From Sansalvadorimonas sp965243775 (GTDB taxonomy: Bacteria; Pseudomonadota; Gammaproteobacteria; Pseudomonadales; Endozoicomonadaceae): 64,000 nucleotides of DNA. A model generated the notes under the pieces. It saw only the letters and a list, made by a program, of their open reading frames with translations, was not told the origin of the DNA and ran no database searches. Location of the stretch: NCBI GenBank assembly GCA_965243775.1, contig CBDEWF010000129.1, forward strand, positions 27,932-91,931, written 5' to 3'. Both the position numbers and the translations under genes were made by a program. This document shows, in pieces, positions 17,673-28,099 of the stretch (its first letter is position 1; every line of letters begins with the position of its first letter).

Positions 17673-18749
17673 ATGGATGACAACAAAAAAAAGGCGTTAA
17701 GTGCAGCCCTGGGCCAGATTGAGAGACAGTTCGGTAAAGGCGCTGTTATGCGCATGGGAGACCAGAAGCGAGAGGCTATTCCAGCTATTTCTACCGGCTC
17801 CCTGCAACTGGATATTGCCCTCGGTATTGGTGGTCTGCCAAAAGGCCGGATTGTTGAAATCTATGGCCCGGAATCCTCCGGTAAAACCACTCTGACTCTG
17901 AGCCTGATTGCTGAAGCCCAGAAGCTGGGCAACACCTGTGCCTTTGTTGATGCCGAGCATGCACTGGACCCGGACTATGCCGGCAAACTGGGGGTCAACG
18001 TTGATGACCTGTATGTCTCCCAGCCGGATACTGGTGAACAGGCCCTTGAAATTACCGATATGCTGGTGCGCTCCAATGCTGTGGATGTCATTATCGTTGA
18101 CTCGGTTGCAGCACTGGTGCCCAAAGCAGAGATTGAAGGGGACATGGGGGATTCCCATGTTGGCCTACAGGCTCGTCTGATGAGCCAGGCTCTGCGTAAG
18201 CTGACCGGTTCCATTAAACAGGCCAACTGTCTGGTTATCTTTATCAACCAGATCCGTATGAAGATTGGGGTCATGTTTGGTAACCCTGAAACCACTACAG
18301 GCGGTAATGCCCTCAAGTTTTACTCTTCCGTACGTCTGGATATTCGTCGTACCGGAGCAGTTAAACAGGGTGATGAAGTGATTGGTAATGAGACCCGGGT
18401 CAAGGTGGTGAAGAACAAGGTTTCACCACCCTTTAAACAGGCTGAATTCCAGATCCTATATGGACAAGGTATTTACCATATGGGTGAAGTGATTGACCTT
18501 GGTGTCAAGTTGAAGCTGGTTGAGAAGGCTGGAGCCTGGTATTCCTACAAAGGCAGTAAGATTGGTCAGGGTAAAGCCAATGCTGCCCAGTACCTGACTG
18601 ATAACTCTGCCATTGCTCTGGAGATTGAAACTGAGATTCGCAGGCAGTTGCTGAACCTGGAGCCTGAAGCAAAGGCTGAAGACAGCTTCAAGGGCAACAA
18701 TACCAAGAACAACAGTTCCAAGAATAACAAAGAGCTGACCCCCGCCTGA
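17673..18749 (+). CDS. recA: recombinase RecA
   Basis: This is the DNA strand-exchange ATPase, and its nucleoprotein filament also triggers LexA self-cleavage. It is 358 residues, normal for RecA. Walker A is GPESSGKTT near residue 66; the ATPase core includes AFVDAEHALDPDYA and VIIVDSVAALVPKAEIEG; the L2-proximal NQIRMKIGVMFGNPETTTGG is intact. The C-terminal tail is unusually rich in Asn, Lys and Ser (NNTKNNSSKNN). GAGGTGA precedes the ATG by six bases. It is controlled by the LexA box upstream and overlaps recX by one base. Confidence 0.99.
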   Translation: MDDNKKKALSAALGQIERQFGKGAVMRMGDQKREAIPAISTGSLQLDIALGIGGLPKGRIVEIYGPESSGKTTLTLSLIAEAQKLGNTCAFVDAEHALDPDYAGKLGVNVDDLYVSQPDTGEQALEITDMLVRSNAVDVIIVDSVAALVPKAEIEGDMGDSHVGLQARLMSQALRKLTGSIKQANCLVIFINQIRMKIGVMFGNPETTTGGNALKFYSSVRLDIRRTGAVKQGDEVIGNETRVKVVKNKVSPPFKQAEFQILYGQGIYHMGEVIDLGVKLKLVEKAGAWYSYKGSKIGQGKANAAQYLTDNSAIALEIETEIRRQLLNLEPEAKAEDSFKGNNTKNNSSKNNKELTPA

Positions 18750-19216
18750 TGTCTGAACAGGAAACTCTTCTCCGGCGTGCGGCAATGGATTTGCTGGCAC
18801 GCCGGGAACATTCACGCCGGGAACTCGCTGGTAAACTGCGTGGCCGGGTGGATTCGCTGGATGAACTGGAAGATGTTCTGGACAGGCTGGAAGAAGATCA
18901 TCTGCTCTCCGATGAACGGTTTGTTGAAGCCTTTATCCGGGCAAGAGCAGGGCGTGGTTACGGCTCTGTGAGAATCCGGCAGGAACTTCAGCAAAAAGGT
19001 ATTGACAGCGAAAATATTCAGCAGGGACTGGAAGCATTTGATGTTGACTGGCAGAGGCTTGCCCGAGAGGCTCGCATCCGCAAATTCGGTACCGGGCAGC
19101 CAGTTGATAATCGCGATAGAAACCGCCAGATGCGTTATCTGCAATACCGTGGTTTTGATATGGATGCGATACGCTCAGCCATGTTTAGTACAGCAGTGTT
19201 TGGCAGTGAAGAGTAA
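18749..19216 (+). CDS. recX: regulatory protein RecX
   Basis: RecX binds RecA filaments and restrains their activity. The product has 155 residues in tandem three-helix repeats, with RREHSRRELAGKL near residue 17, LLSDERFVEAFIRAR and RIRQELQQKGI as family landmarks. Its ATG shares a base with the recA stop (TGATG), so translation is coupled to recA. Confidence 0.96.
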   Translation: MSEQETLLRRAAMDLLARREHSRRELAGKLRGRVDSLDELEDVLDRLEEDHLLSDERFVEAFIRARAGRGYGSVRIRQELQQKGIDSENIQQGLEAFDVDWQRLAREARIRKFGTGQPVDNRDRNRQMRYLQYRGFDMDAIRSAMFSTAVFGSEE

Positions 19217-19222
19217 ATCTCT

Positions 19223-19564
19223 CTAGAAAATTGTTCCGTCATTATCCATCAGGGCTGTGGAATCATCGTTTTTTTGCATTTCAGCCCTGAGCTGGCGGCG
19301 GCTTAGCAGCTTTTTCTGAACAGGGATTGGCAAGTCAGTAAAGTGAAAAACCTGCTTGGCAATAAGTATGTCGATTAAATCCTCCAGCACCCGGATAAAT
19401 TCGGCATCAGATGCCTGCATAACCCTCTCGCCGATAGCTGGATTACGGCTTAGAAAGGCCCTAAGTTCATCATCTTCAAGCACAGCCGGTTCCCAGCTTT
19501 GAGACATCTGTTCTTCCGATACGGCATTGATTTTCCCTTCATCATCCCTGAGCACATATAGCAT
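19223..19564 (-). CDS. conserved hypothetical protein, 113 residues
   Basis: This small acidic cytoplasmic protein starts MLYVLRDDEGKINAVS and contains the conserved-looking stretch FIRVLEDLIDILIAKQV, then TDLPIPVQKKLLSRRQLR. I recall similar small proteins in Pseudomonas and relatives, some carrying the misleading label tryptophan synthase beta-like; no enzymatic domain is visible here. AGGAG lies a few bases before the ATG at 19564. It is convergent with recX and lies just upstream of the adhesin stop region. Confidence 0.75.
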   Translation of the reverse strand: MLYVLRDDEGKINAVSEEQMSQSWEPAVLEDDELRAFLSRNPAIGERVMQASDAEFIRVLEDLIDILIAKQVFHFTDLPIPVQKKLLSRRQLRAEMQKNDDSTALMDNDGTIF

Positions 19565-19700
19565 TCCTAGGCTCCTTTAACTATCGCTGTTTCAATTTAT
19601 TAATAAAGGGTAGTACAGGAGAAGGTGTATAAAAGATAGGATATTGAACCTGATGGCAGCTGGGGAATAGGTAAGAATAATCAGGAGTGAACGACCCTGA

Positions 19701-22700
19701 TCAGGATGAGTCTACGGAAAGGTTTCCATCATTAAGCAGGGTTGTGATAATAGCTGCATCTGTGGCACCCAGGCTGGAAAGATCTACGCCCTCAAGAGTG
19801 ATTTTCTGGACAACATCACCACCCGAGGTTGTGGATATGTCAATAGTAGTATTACCATCTTCAACAGAGAAGCTAAGATAATTTTCCAAAGAGCTGGCTG
19901 TATCATCTTCACCTGTCAGGATATCACCAATATCAAGAACATCTCCCCCGGAACCGGTCGTGAAGTCTGTGATGACGTCAATCGTAGGATTTGAGGCAGT
20001 TCCCACATGGTTAGAAGCCCAATAGAACGTATCACTTCCCTCGCCACCGGTCATGGTGTCGCCATCTGGGCCAGCTCTAAGAATGTCATCTCCCGTCCCC
20101 CCAAATAATGTGTCACTTCCCTGACCTCCTCTTATATCATCATTTCCGGCGCCCCCATATAACGTGTCATCTCCAGTCGCGCCCCCGACAATGTCATTAC
20201 CCGCTTGCCCGTAAATTATGTTATCCGCACTGTTACCAGTCAAGGTCTCGGCATTATCTGTGCCCGTCGTTTTGTAATTGAAGTGAATCGTAGATGTGTT
20301 CGAGGATGTACTAGTACCATCTGTTGAGGTTGCTGTAACCAAAAGATCGAAATTTTCTTCACCTGTTGTTGGTGGTGTCAGAGTTAATGAACTCAAGGTC
20401 CAGGAAGTCACAACGACAGAATTATTGGTGGCTGTGGCGGTAAAGCTGTTGGTACCATCGGTAATGGTGACACCATTTGCAATACCTGAAAGGGTAACCG
20501 CCAGTGTTTCAGAACCATCGGTATCGGTCAGTGATGAGCTGATATCAATATTAACGGGGTCTCCCTCTCCGTGTTCCAGCTCAATATTCAGTGCGTCTGT
20601 CACAACAACCCTGACTGTTCCCGTGGTAGTATTGGTGCCATCGGAAATTGTGTAGGTAAAAGTATCAATACCAGTAAAGTTGGCATTTGGGGTATAGGTA
20701 AAAGTGCCATCTCCATTATTGGTGACTGTACCATTTGTACCCTGAGTAAATGCGCTTATGGACAGGCTGTCACCTTCTTCATCAATGGCAGCTGCCAGAA
20801 CGTTGGCCGTGGTAAGAGAAGTATTAGAAATATCCAGCTCCAGATTATAATCTGCAACATCGGGAGCCCAGTTGTCAGGTTGCAGATTAATCGTGAAATC
20901 AGTATCTGAGTGATGTGCGCCAACCCCGACCCGGCCTGAATTAAGGCTAACACTGTCGCCGAAGTCGTGACTGACAAGTACAATAGAGTCATCATCTGGA
21001 TCCAGTATCTCTACCAGCCCTCCTGTCGCCCTCATGGAGAGGGTAAGGTCTGTGTCGGCTTCCAGTATATCATTAAGGCTCGCCAGCTCTGACTCTACTC
21101 CATTCACAACATGGCGTATGCCCCATCGATCAGCCTGAATAAATGCCCGCACTAATTTATAGTTATTGGCATCTTGGTAATCAAAAACAATGAAACCATT
21201 CTCATATTGTGATGTTTCATGGGCATGAACGGTTGTGCTCAGAGTGAAGTTTTCACTCAGCGTTCCTGCATAATCGATAAGTGCGATTCCCCTGTCGCTG
21301 GTCGTAGGAAGGTTCCGGACAGATAAACTGGTACCATTAGCGGTCCAGTCGCCATTACCAAAAGTAATCTGATGAGGGTCTCCGTTTGTTGTTGAATTAT
21401 CGAAGCGCACACTGGCAATATTGCTGTAGTTAATGGTGAAGCTTTCCGTAGCACTTAAAGTGACGGTTGCGGAGGTTTCCGTAAGGCTAACATCAGAGGC
21501 TTCAAAGTTGGACAGGTCGAGAATATTGGTTCCCGTACCACCATTGATGGTGTAGGTAGTGCCATTTGTAGGGCTGCTAAAGCTGAAAGTGTCATCATGG
21601 GATGAGCCAGTTACGTTAGTGACGTTGTAAATCTGTGGCGTAGATCCTGTTACTACCACCTGGGTTTCACTGCTGACAAGATCAATAGTGACTCCCTCTG
21701 TGGCTGAAGAGAAGTCCTGTGCTGCAGTTATAGTGGTTGGAGCATCTGCCTGAAGTACGGCACTGACAGATAGCTGAGGCGTATCAGCTACAGCATTGAT
21801 AGTGGCATTAACAGTACCTGTTGTAGTATTGGTGCCATCGCTAATGACATAACTCAGAGCTGCCGTTCCAGACCAGTCCGGGTCTGGCGTGATCGTCCAT
21901 GTGTTATCACCGTTGTCAACAATAGTGACATTGCTACTGGTTGTTGTAAGGCTGGTAACAGACAGGGTGTTGCCTTCTGGATCCGTTGCATTTGCCAGCA
22001 ATTGTGATGATGACAGAGTAAAGGTGTTATCCTCATTTGCTGAGGCTGTTATAGCGGCACCGGCATCCGGGGCATCATTGTTATTACCGTTAATAGTGAT
22101 AACGATATCGTGGGTTGTGCCATCTGCGCTTTGTATCTGAATGGTGTCTGTCAGGCTGCCTCCACTATCCAGACCCTGAATAGCTGCGTTGGAGTCTGCC
22201 GCACTGTAGGTCCAGCTGCCTGAGGCATTGATAGTCAAAGTACCATAACTGCCTGTTATGGTCTGGGCCGTAAAACTGGACTCGCCAGAATCTGTATCCG
22301 TTACTGACAGCGTTCCAGTAGCGGTAAGAGTCGAAGCTGCATCTTCAGTAACAGAGCCGGTATCTGTTCCGGAAATGGAAGCAGCATCATTAACACCATT
22401 AATTGTAATTATGATGTCATGTGTTGTGCCATCATCGGATTCGATTTCGATCGTTTCTGTCAGGGTATCGCCAGATCCCAGTGACTGAATAACGTTCTGG
22501 CTGTTATCGGCATTATAGGACCAGCTTCCGGAAGCATCGATAGTCAGAGAACCATAACTGCCTGTTATGGTTTCCGCATTAAATGAACCCTGACCAGGAT
22601 CTGTATCTGTGACAGATAATGTGCCTGATACTATTAAAGTTGAAGCACTGTCTTCTGTAGCGGTACCCGCATCAGTCCCACTGAAGGAGGCTGCTGTATT

Positions 22701-25700
22701 TGCAATATATACAAAGCTGACTGTGGAGGTATTAGTTGCTGTATCTGTTCCATCTGTGGATACCGCTGTCACAGTCAGGTCAAAGTCCACTTCATTAATT
22801 GTGGGTGGTGTCAGTACTATTGAATCAAGGTCCCAACTGGTAACAGTCACCGAGCTGTCCGAGGAAGTAGCTGTAAAACTGTTGGAGCCATCACTGATAG
22901 TCACGCCATCAGCAATACCAGAGAGTGTTATGGACAGGGTTTCTGAACCATCTGTATCGGTGAGTGCTGCGCTAATATCAATATCAACGGGAGATCCTGA
23001 CCCAGAGACGATATTAATATTCTGTGAATCTGTAACAACAACTCTAATTGTTCCCGTGGTAGTATTGGTGCCATCGGAAATTGTATAGGTAAAAGTATCA
23101 ATACCGGTAAAGTTTGCGTTGGGAGTATAGGTGAATGTGCCATCTCCGTTATTGGTGACTGTACCATTGGTGCCATTAGTAAATGCGCTTATGGATAAGG
23201 TCTCTCCTTCAACATCTGTAGCATCTGCCAGAACGTTGGCCGTGGTAATAGAAGTATTGGAAATATCCAGTTCCAGATCATAATCTGCAACATCGGGAGC
23301 CCAATTTGAAGGCTGTAGACGGATATCAAAATCGGTGTCTGAATACTTTGCAGCGACGCCAACCTGTCCACCATTAAGCGTCACGTCAGCGCCAAAATTG
23401 TGGCTGACTATAACATCTGGATCAGAATCTGCGTCATCCCCATCTGGACCCAGTATCTCTACCAGTCCTCCTGTTGCCCGCATAGTTAAAGTGACTTCTG
23501 TGTCGGCCTCAAGCACTTGAGCAAAACTGGCATGGTGAATTTCTGTACCTTCAACTACAGAACGAATACTCCATTGATCTGCCTGTACGTGAGCTCTAAC
23601 ATACTTATAATTATTTTCATCTTGGTAATCGAAAATGATGAAACCATTCTCCCACATGTTTCCTGTAGCTGCATGGGCCGTAACATCTACACTTAACGTA
23701 AAGTTTTCACTGAGAGTACCTTCATAATCAATAAGTGCTATTCCTACTTCACCGTCACCGAGGTTTCGGACGGATAAATTGGTTCCTTCTGCTGTCCAGT
23801 CTCCATCTCCTGCAAAACTAATTTCGTGAGGATCTCCATCGGTTGTTGAAGAATCGAATCGAATACTGTCAATATTGCTGTAGTTGATTGTAAAACTTTC
23901 AGTATCACTCAAGCTGATAACTGCAGAAGTTTCTGAAAGGTTAACATCAGAGGCGGCGAAGTTGCTGAGGTCAAGAATATTGGTACCACCACCGCCATTG
24001 ATGGTGTAGGTGTCGCCATTAGATGGGTTACTGAAGCTGAAGGTGTCATCATGTGATGAACCAGTCACGTTAGTTACGTTATAAACTTGACTTGTTGCTC
24101 CTGTTGCTACGATTTGAGCCTCATCACTGGCCAGATCAATGGTTATTCCCTCTGAGGCTGAAGAGAAGTCCTGGGCTGCAGTGACAGTACCCGGAGCTTC
24201 TGCCTGAAGGATGGCACTGACAAACAGTTGTGGTGTATCTGCCACAGCATTAATGGTGGCATTAACGGTACCTGTTGTCGTAGTGGTGCCATCGCTGATG
24301 ACATAGCTCAGTGTGGCTGTTCCTGCCCAGTCTGGATCTGGCGTAATCGTCCATGTGTTATCACCGTTGTCAACAATAGTGACATTGCTACTGGTTGTTG
24401 TAAGACTGGTAACAGACAGAGTGTCGCCTTCTGCGTCTGTTGCATTGGCCAGCAGCTGTGCTGAAGTCAGGGTAAAGGTGTTATCTTCATTCGCAGTGGC
24501 TGTTATTGCGGCACCGGCATCCGGGGCATCGTTAACACCGCTAATAGTGATAACAATATTCTGGGTTGAGCCATCAGCAGCTTGCACTGAAAGCGTTTCA
24601 GTCAGGGTATCGCCGGGCCCAAGGGCTTGAATGGCTGACTGCGAGTTATCGGCATCATAAGACCAGCTGCCGGAAGCATCGATAGTCAGGGAACCATAGG
24701 TACCTGTAACGGTTGCAGCAGTAAAGTTAGCTTCTCCAGAATCAGAATCTGTAACACTTAAGCTGCCGCTGGTTGTCAGGGTTGAGGCACCATCTTCTGT
24801 GACAGCGCCGGTATCTGTTCCTGAAATAGATGCTGCGTCGTTGATACCATTGAGGGTGATAACAATATCGTATGCCGTACCATCAGCGGAGGTAATTTCA
24901 ATGGTCTCTGTCAGGGTATCTCCGCTACCGAGGGCTTGAATAGCTGTCTGAGAGTTATCAGCATCATAAGACCAGCTGCCGGAGGCATCGATAGTCAGTG
25001 AGCCATAAGAGCCGGTAACAGTGGCTGCGGTAAAGCTGGCTTCGCCGCTGTCAGTATCAGATACATTTAAACTGCCAGTGGCCGTTAATGTTGAGGCAGC
25101 ATCTTCGGTAACTGCTCCTGTAGATGTTCCTGAGAAAGTAGCAGCATCATTGGTACCGTTAATGGTGATAACAATATTCTGGGTCGTGCCATCGGCGGTT
25201 TGCACTGACAGTGTTTCAGTCAGGGTGTCACCAGAGCCAAGGGCCTGGATCACGGTCTGGCTGTTATCGGCATCATAGGACCAGCTGCCGGAAGCATCGA
25301 TAGTCAGGGAACCATAGGTACCTGTAACGGTTGCAGCAGTAAAGTTAGCTTCTCCGGAATCGGAATCTGTAACACTTAAGCTGCCGCTGGTTGTCAGGGT
25401 TGAGGCACCATCTTCTGTGACAGCGCCGGTATCTGTTCCTGAAATAGATGCTGCGTCGTTGATACCATTGAGGGTGATAACAATATCGTATGCCGTACCA
25501 TCAGCGGAGGTAATTTCAATGGTCTCTGTCAGGGTATCTCCGCTACCGAGGGCTTGAATAGCTGTCTGAGAGTTATCAGCATCATAAGACCAGCTGCCGG
25601 AGGCATCGATAGTCAGTGAGCCATAAGAGCCGGTAACAGTGGCTGCGGTAAAGCTGGCTTCGCCGCTGTCAGTATCAGATACATTTAAACTGCCAGTGGC

Positions 25701-27893
25701 CGTTAATGTTGAGGCAGCATCTTCGGTAACTGCTCCTGTAGATGTTCCTGAGAAAGTAGCAGCATCATTGGTACCGTTAATGGTGATAACAATATTCTGA
25801 GTCGTGCCATCGGCGGTTTGCACTGACAGTGTTTCAGTCAGGGTGTCACCAGAGCCAAGGGCCTGGATCACGGTCTGGCTGTTGTCGGCATCATAGGACC
25901 AGCTGCCGGAAGGATAGTCAGGGAACCATAGGTAGCCTGTAACGGTGTAAACAGCTTCTCCGGAATCGGAATCAGTCAGGGTTGTCAGTGTTGAGGCACC
26001 ATCTTCAGTAACAGCCCCCGTTGTTGTGCCCGAGATGACTGCAGTGTCATTGGTACCGTTAATGGTGATAACAATATTCTGGGTCGTGCCATCGGCGGTT
26101 TGCACTGACAGTGTTTCAGTCAGGGTGTCACCAGAGCCAAGGGCCTGGATCACGGTCTGGCTGTTGTCGGCATCATAGGACCAGCTGCCGGAAGCATCGA
26201 TAGTCAGGGAACCATAGGTACCTGTAACGGTTGCAGCAGTAAAGTCAGCTTCTCCGGAATCGGAATCTGTAACACTTAAGTTGCCGCTGGTTGTCAGGGT
26301 TGAGGCACCATCTTCTGTGACAGCGCCGGTATCTGTTCCTGAAATAGATGCTGCGTCGTTGATACCATTGAGGGTGATAACAATATCGTATGCCGTACCA
26401 TCAGCGGAGGTAATTTCAATGGTCTCTGTCAGGGTATCTCCGCTACCGAGGGCTTGAATAGCTGTCTGAGAGTTATCAGCATCATAAGACCAGCTGCCGG
26501 AGGTATCGATAGTCAGGGAACCATAGGAACCCATGACAGTATTCGCAGTAAAGCTGGCTTCTCCAGAATCGGTATCAGTGACACTTAAGCTACCGGTGGT
26601 ATTCAGTGTTGAGGCACCGTCTTCGGTGACAGCGCCTGTGGTTGTGCCCGAGATCACCGCGGCATCATTGACACCGCTGATGATGATCATAATATTCTGG
26701 GTGGTGCCATCAACAGACTGAATGGTCAGGGTTTCAGTTAAAGTGTCGCCGTAGCCGAGGGACTGGATGGCCGTCTGGCTGTTGTCCGCATCATAAGACC
26801 AGCTGCCTGAAGCATTGATAGTCAGGGACCCATAAGAGCCGGTAACGGTATCAGCAGAAAAGCTGGCTTCGCCGGAGTCTGCATCGGTCACACTTAAACT
26901 GCCGGTGATATTCAGTGTTGATGCACCGTCTTCGATGACCGCTCCGGTTGTTACCCCTGAGATCACTGCGGCATCATTGGTACCGTTGATGGTGATGACA
27001 ATATTCTGGGTCGTGCCATCAAAAGACTGGATCGAAAGGGTTTCGGTCAGGGTATCACCGGAGCCCAGGGACTGAATGGCTGTCTGGCTGTTGTCCGCTT
27101 CATAGGACCAGCTGCCGGAGGCATCGATAGTCAGGGAACCATAAGAGCCAGTAACTGTGGCTGCAGTAAAGACATCTTCCCCGGTATCGGTATCAGTAAT
27201 GGTGAGCGCACCGGAGATATTGAGAGTCGATGCACCATCTTCAGAAATGGCGCCGGTAGTAGTGCCTGAGATGACGGCGGCATTGTTTAATCCGTTAATC
27301 GTGATAACGATGTTTTCAGTCGTGCCATCAAAGCTCTGGACGGACAGTGTTTCTGTAAGGGTATTGCTCCCTCCCAGAGCCTGAACGGCAGTCTGGCTGT
27401 TATCAGCCTCATAAGACCAGTTACCAGAAGCATCAATAGTCAGAGAGCCGTAGGAACCGGTGACCGTAGCCACAGAAAAGCTGGCTTCGCCGGCATCAGT
27501 ATCGGAGACACTTAAACTCCCTGTGGTTAGAAGGGTGGAAGCATCGTTCTCCGTCACTGCCCCGGTAGAAGTCCCAGAAATGACCGCGGCGTCATTAGTA
27601 CCGTTAATGGTGAGAACAATGTTCTGGGTCGTGCCATCAAAGGATTGAATCGAAAGGGTTTCGGTCAGGGTATCGCCAGAGCCGAGGGACTGAATCGCAG
27701 TTTGGCTGTTGTCAGCCTCATAAGACCAGCTGCCGGAGGCATCGATAGTCAGGGAACCATATGAGCCTGTAACAGTAGAAGCGGTAAAGCTGGCTTCGCC
27801 GGAATCAGTATCAGTGACTGTGAGACTGCCAGTGGCATTCAGCGTTGAAGCGCCTTCTTCAGTTACTGCTTCCGTAGAGATTCCCGTGATCAC
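19701..27893 (-). CDS. giant VCBS/RTX adhesin, C-terminal segment (in-frame part of a frameshifted gene)
   Basis: This is the longest intact segment (2,730 residues) of the adhesin locus; its frame is open to about 28,100. In N-to-C order it has about 11 VCBS-type repeats of about 103 residues and a mixed block with a cadherin-like tandem-95 domain, a concanavalin-like region (FIIFDYQDENNYKYVRA) and another tandem-95 domain. Two more VCBS repeats follow, then a second copy of the mixed block, RTX nonapeptides (GGAGNDDIRGGQGSDTLFGG), and a hydrophobic/acidic C-terminus typical of type 1 secretion signals. It lacks its own signal peptide and start. It is the carboxyl part of the protein that begins at 38,302. 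One repeat near 25.95 kb is shortened and locally out of frame. No type 1 secretion genes are nearby. Confidence 0.85.
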   Translation of the reverse strand: MITGISTEAVTEEGASTLNATGSLTVTDTDSGEASFTASTVTGSYGSLTIDASGSWSYEADNSQTAIQSLGSGDTLTETLSIQSFDGTTQNIVLTINGTNDAAVISGTSTGAVTENDASTLLTTGSLSVSDTDAGEASFSVATVTGSYGSLTIDASGNWSYEADNSQTAVQALGGSNTLTETLSVQSFDGTTENIVITINGLNNAAVISGTTTGAISEDGASTLNISGALTITDTDTGEDVFTAATVTGSYGSLTIDASGSWSYEADNSQTAIQSLGSGDTLTETLSIQSFDGTTQNIVITINGTNDAAVISGVTTGAVIEDGASTLNITGSLSVTDADSGEASFSADTVTGSYGSLTINASGSWSYDADNSQTAIQSLGYGDTLTETLTIQSVDGTTQNIMIIISGVNDAAVISGTTTGAVTEDGASTLNTTGSLSVTDTDSGEASFTANTVMGSYGSLTIDTSGSWSYDADNSQTAIQALGSGDTLTETIEITSADGTAYDIVITLNGINDAASISGTDTGAVTEDGASTLTTSGNLSVTDSDSGEADFTAATVTGTYGSLTIDASGSWSYDADNSQTVIQALGSGDTLTETLSVQTADGTTQNIVITINGTNDTAVISGTTTGAVTEDGASTLTTLTDSDSGEAVYTVTGYLWFPDYPSGSWSYDADNSQTVIQALGSGDTLTETLSVQTADGTTQNIVITINGTNDAATFSGTSTGAVTEDAASTLTATGSLNVSDTDSGEASFTAATVTGSYGSLTIDASGSWSYDADNSQTAIQALGSGDTLTETIEITSADGTAYDIVITLNGINDAASISGTDTGAVTEDGASTLTTSGSLSVTDSDSGEANFTAATVTGTYGSLTIDASGSWSYDADNSQTVIQALGSGDTLTETLSVQTADGTTQNIVITINGTNDAATFSGTSTGAVTEDAASTLTATGSLNVSDTDSGEASFTAATVTGSYGSLTIDASGSWSYDADNSQTAIQALGSGDTLTETIEITSADGTAYDIVITLNGINDAASISGTDTGAVTEDGASTLTTSGSLSVTDSDSGEANFTAATVTGTYGSLTIDASGSWSYDADNSQSAIQALGPGDTLTETLSVQAADGSTQNIVITISGVNDAPDAGAAITATANEDNTFTLTSAQLLANATDAEGDTLSVTSLTTTSSNVTIVDNGDNTWTITPDPDWAGTATLSYVISDGTTTTTGTVNATINAVADTPQLFVSAILQAEAPGTVTAAQDFSSASEGITIDLASDEAQIVATGATSQVYNVTNVTGSSHDDTFSFSNPSNGDTYTINGGGGTNILDLSNFAASDVNLSETSAVISLSDTESFTINYSNIDSIRFDSSTTDGDPHEISFAGDGDWTAEGTNLSVRNLGDGEVGIALIDYEGTLSENFTLSVDVTAHAATGNMWENGFIIFDYQDENNYKYVRAHVQADQWSIRSVVEGTEIHHASFAQVLEADTEVTLTMRATGGLVEILGPDGDDADSDPDVIVSHNFGADVTLNGGQVGVAAKYSDTDFDIRLQPSNWAPDVADYDLELDISNTSITTANVLADATDVEGETLSISAFTNGTNGTVTNNGDGTFTYTPNANFTGIDTFTYTISDGTNTTTGTIRVVVTDSQNINIVSGSGSPVDIDISAALTDTDGSETLSITLSGIADGVTISDGSNSFTATSSDSSVTVTSWDLDSIVLTPPTINEVDFDLTVTAVSTDGTDTATNTSTVSFVYIANTAASFSGTDAGTATEDSASTLIVSGTLSVTDTDPGQGSFNAETITGSYGSLTIDASGSWSYNADNSQNVIQSLGSGDTLTETIEIESDDGTTHDIIITINGVNDAASISGTDTGSVTEDAASTLTATGTLSVTDTDSGESSFTAQTITGSYGTLTINASGSWTYSAADSNAAIQGLDSGGSLTDTIQIQSADGTTHDIVITINGNNNDAPDAGAAITASANEDNTFTLSSSQLLANATDPEGNTLSVTSLTTTSSNVTIVDNGDNTWTITPDPDWSGTAALSYVISDGTNTTTGTVNATINAVADTPQLSVSAVLQADAPTTITAAQDFSSATEGVTIDLVSSETQVVVTGSTPQIYNVTNVTGSSHDDTFSFSSPTNGTTYTINGGTGTNILDLSNFEASDVSLTETSATVTLSATESFTINYSNIASVRFDNSTTNGDPHQITFGNGDWTANGTSLSVRNLPTTSDRGIALIDYAGTLSENFTLSTTVHAHETSQYENGFIVFDYQDANNYKLVRAFIQADRWGIRHVVNGVESELASLNDILEADTDLTLSMRATGGLVEILDPDDDSIVLVSHDFGDSVSLNSGRVGVGAHHSDTDFTINLQPDNWAPDVADYNLELDISNTSLTTANVLAAAIDEEGDSLSISAFTQGTNGTVTNNGDGTFTYTPNANFTGIDTFTYTISDGTNTTTGTVRVVVTDALNIELEHGEGDPVNIDISSSLTDTDGSETLAVTLSGIANGVTITDGTNSFTATATNNSVVVTSWTLSSLTLTPPTTGEENFDLLVTATSTDGTSTSSNTSTIHFNYKTTGTDNAETLTGNSADNIIYGQAGNDIVGGATGDDTLYGGAGNDDIRGGQGSDTLFGGTGDDILRAGPDGDTMTGGEGSDTFYWASNHVGTASNPTIDVITDFTTGSGGDVLDIGDILTGEDDTASSLENYLSFSVEDGNTTIDISTTSGGDVVQKITLEGVDLSSLGATDAAIITTLLNDGNLSVDSS
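20010..20268 (-). repeat. RTX calcium-binding nonapeptide repeats
   Basis: At least seven glycine-aspartate nonapeptides of the GGxGxDxUx type occur in succession near the C-terminus of the adhesin, for example YGGAGNDDI and FGGTGDDIL. Such repeats bind Ca2+ after secretion and help fold type 1 exported proteins. The last about 100 residues after them should act as the export signal. Confidence 0.93.
20268..22075 (-). repeat. mixed-domain block, copy proximal to the C-terminus
   Basis: This block of about 1.8 kb encodes, in order, a cadherin-like domain (NEDNTFTLSSSQLLANATD), a hemolysin-like segment (YTINGGTGTNILDLSNF), a concanavalin-like region (FIVFDYQDANNYKLVRAF), another cadherin-like domain and a short beta-rich domain. 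It repeats, with moderate divergence, the block at 22,700-24,535. Confidence 0.8.
22700..24535 (-). repeat. mixed-domain block, copy distal to the C-terminus
   Basis: This has the same domain order as the block at 20,268-22,075 and clearly homologous sequence throughout. Examples are TINGGGGTNILDLSNFAASD and NWAPDVADYDLELDISNTS against near matches in the other copy. Two VCBS repeats separate the copies. The pair is a tandem segmental duplication older than the near-identical VCBS copies further upstream. Confidence 0.8.
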
Positions 27894-28099
27894 TGCAGCA
27901 TCATTGGTACCGTTGATGGTGATGACAATATTCTGAGTCGTGCCATCAACAGACTGGATTGAAAGAGTTTCGGTCAGGGTATCACCGGAGCCCAGGGACT
28001 GAACGGCTGTCTGACTGTTATCCGCCTCATAAGACCAGCTGCCGGAAGCATCAATAGTGAGAGAACCATAAGAGCCTGTGACAGTAGCAGCGGTAAAGC

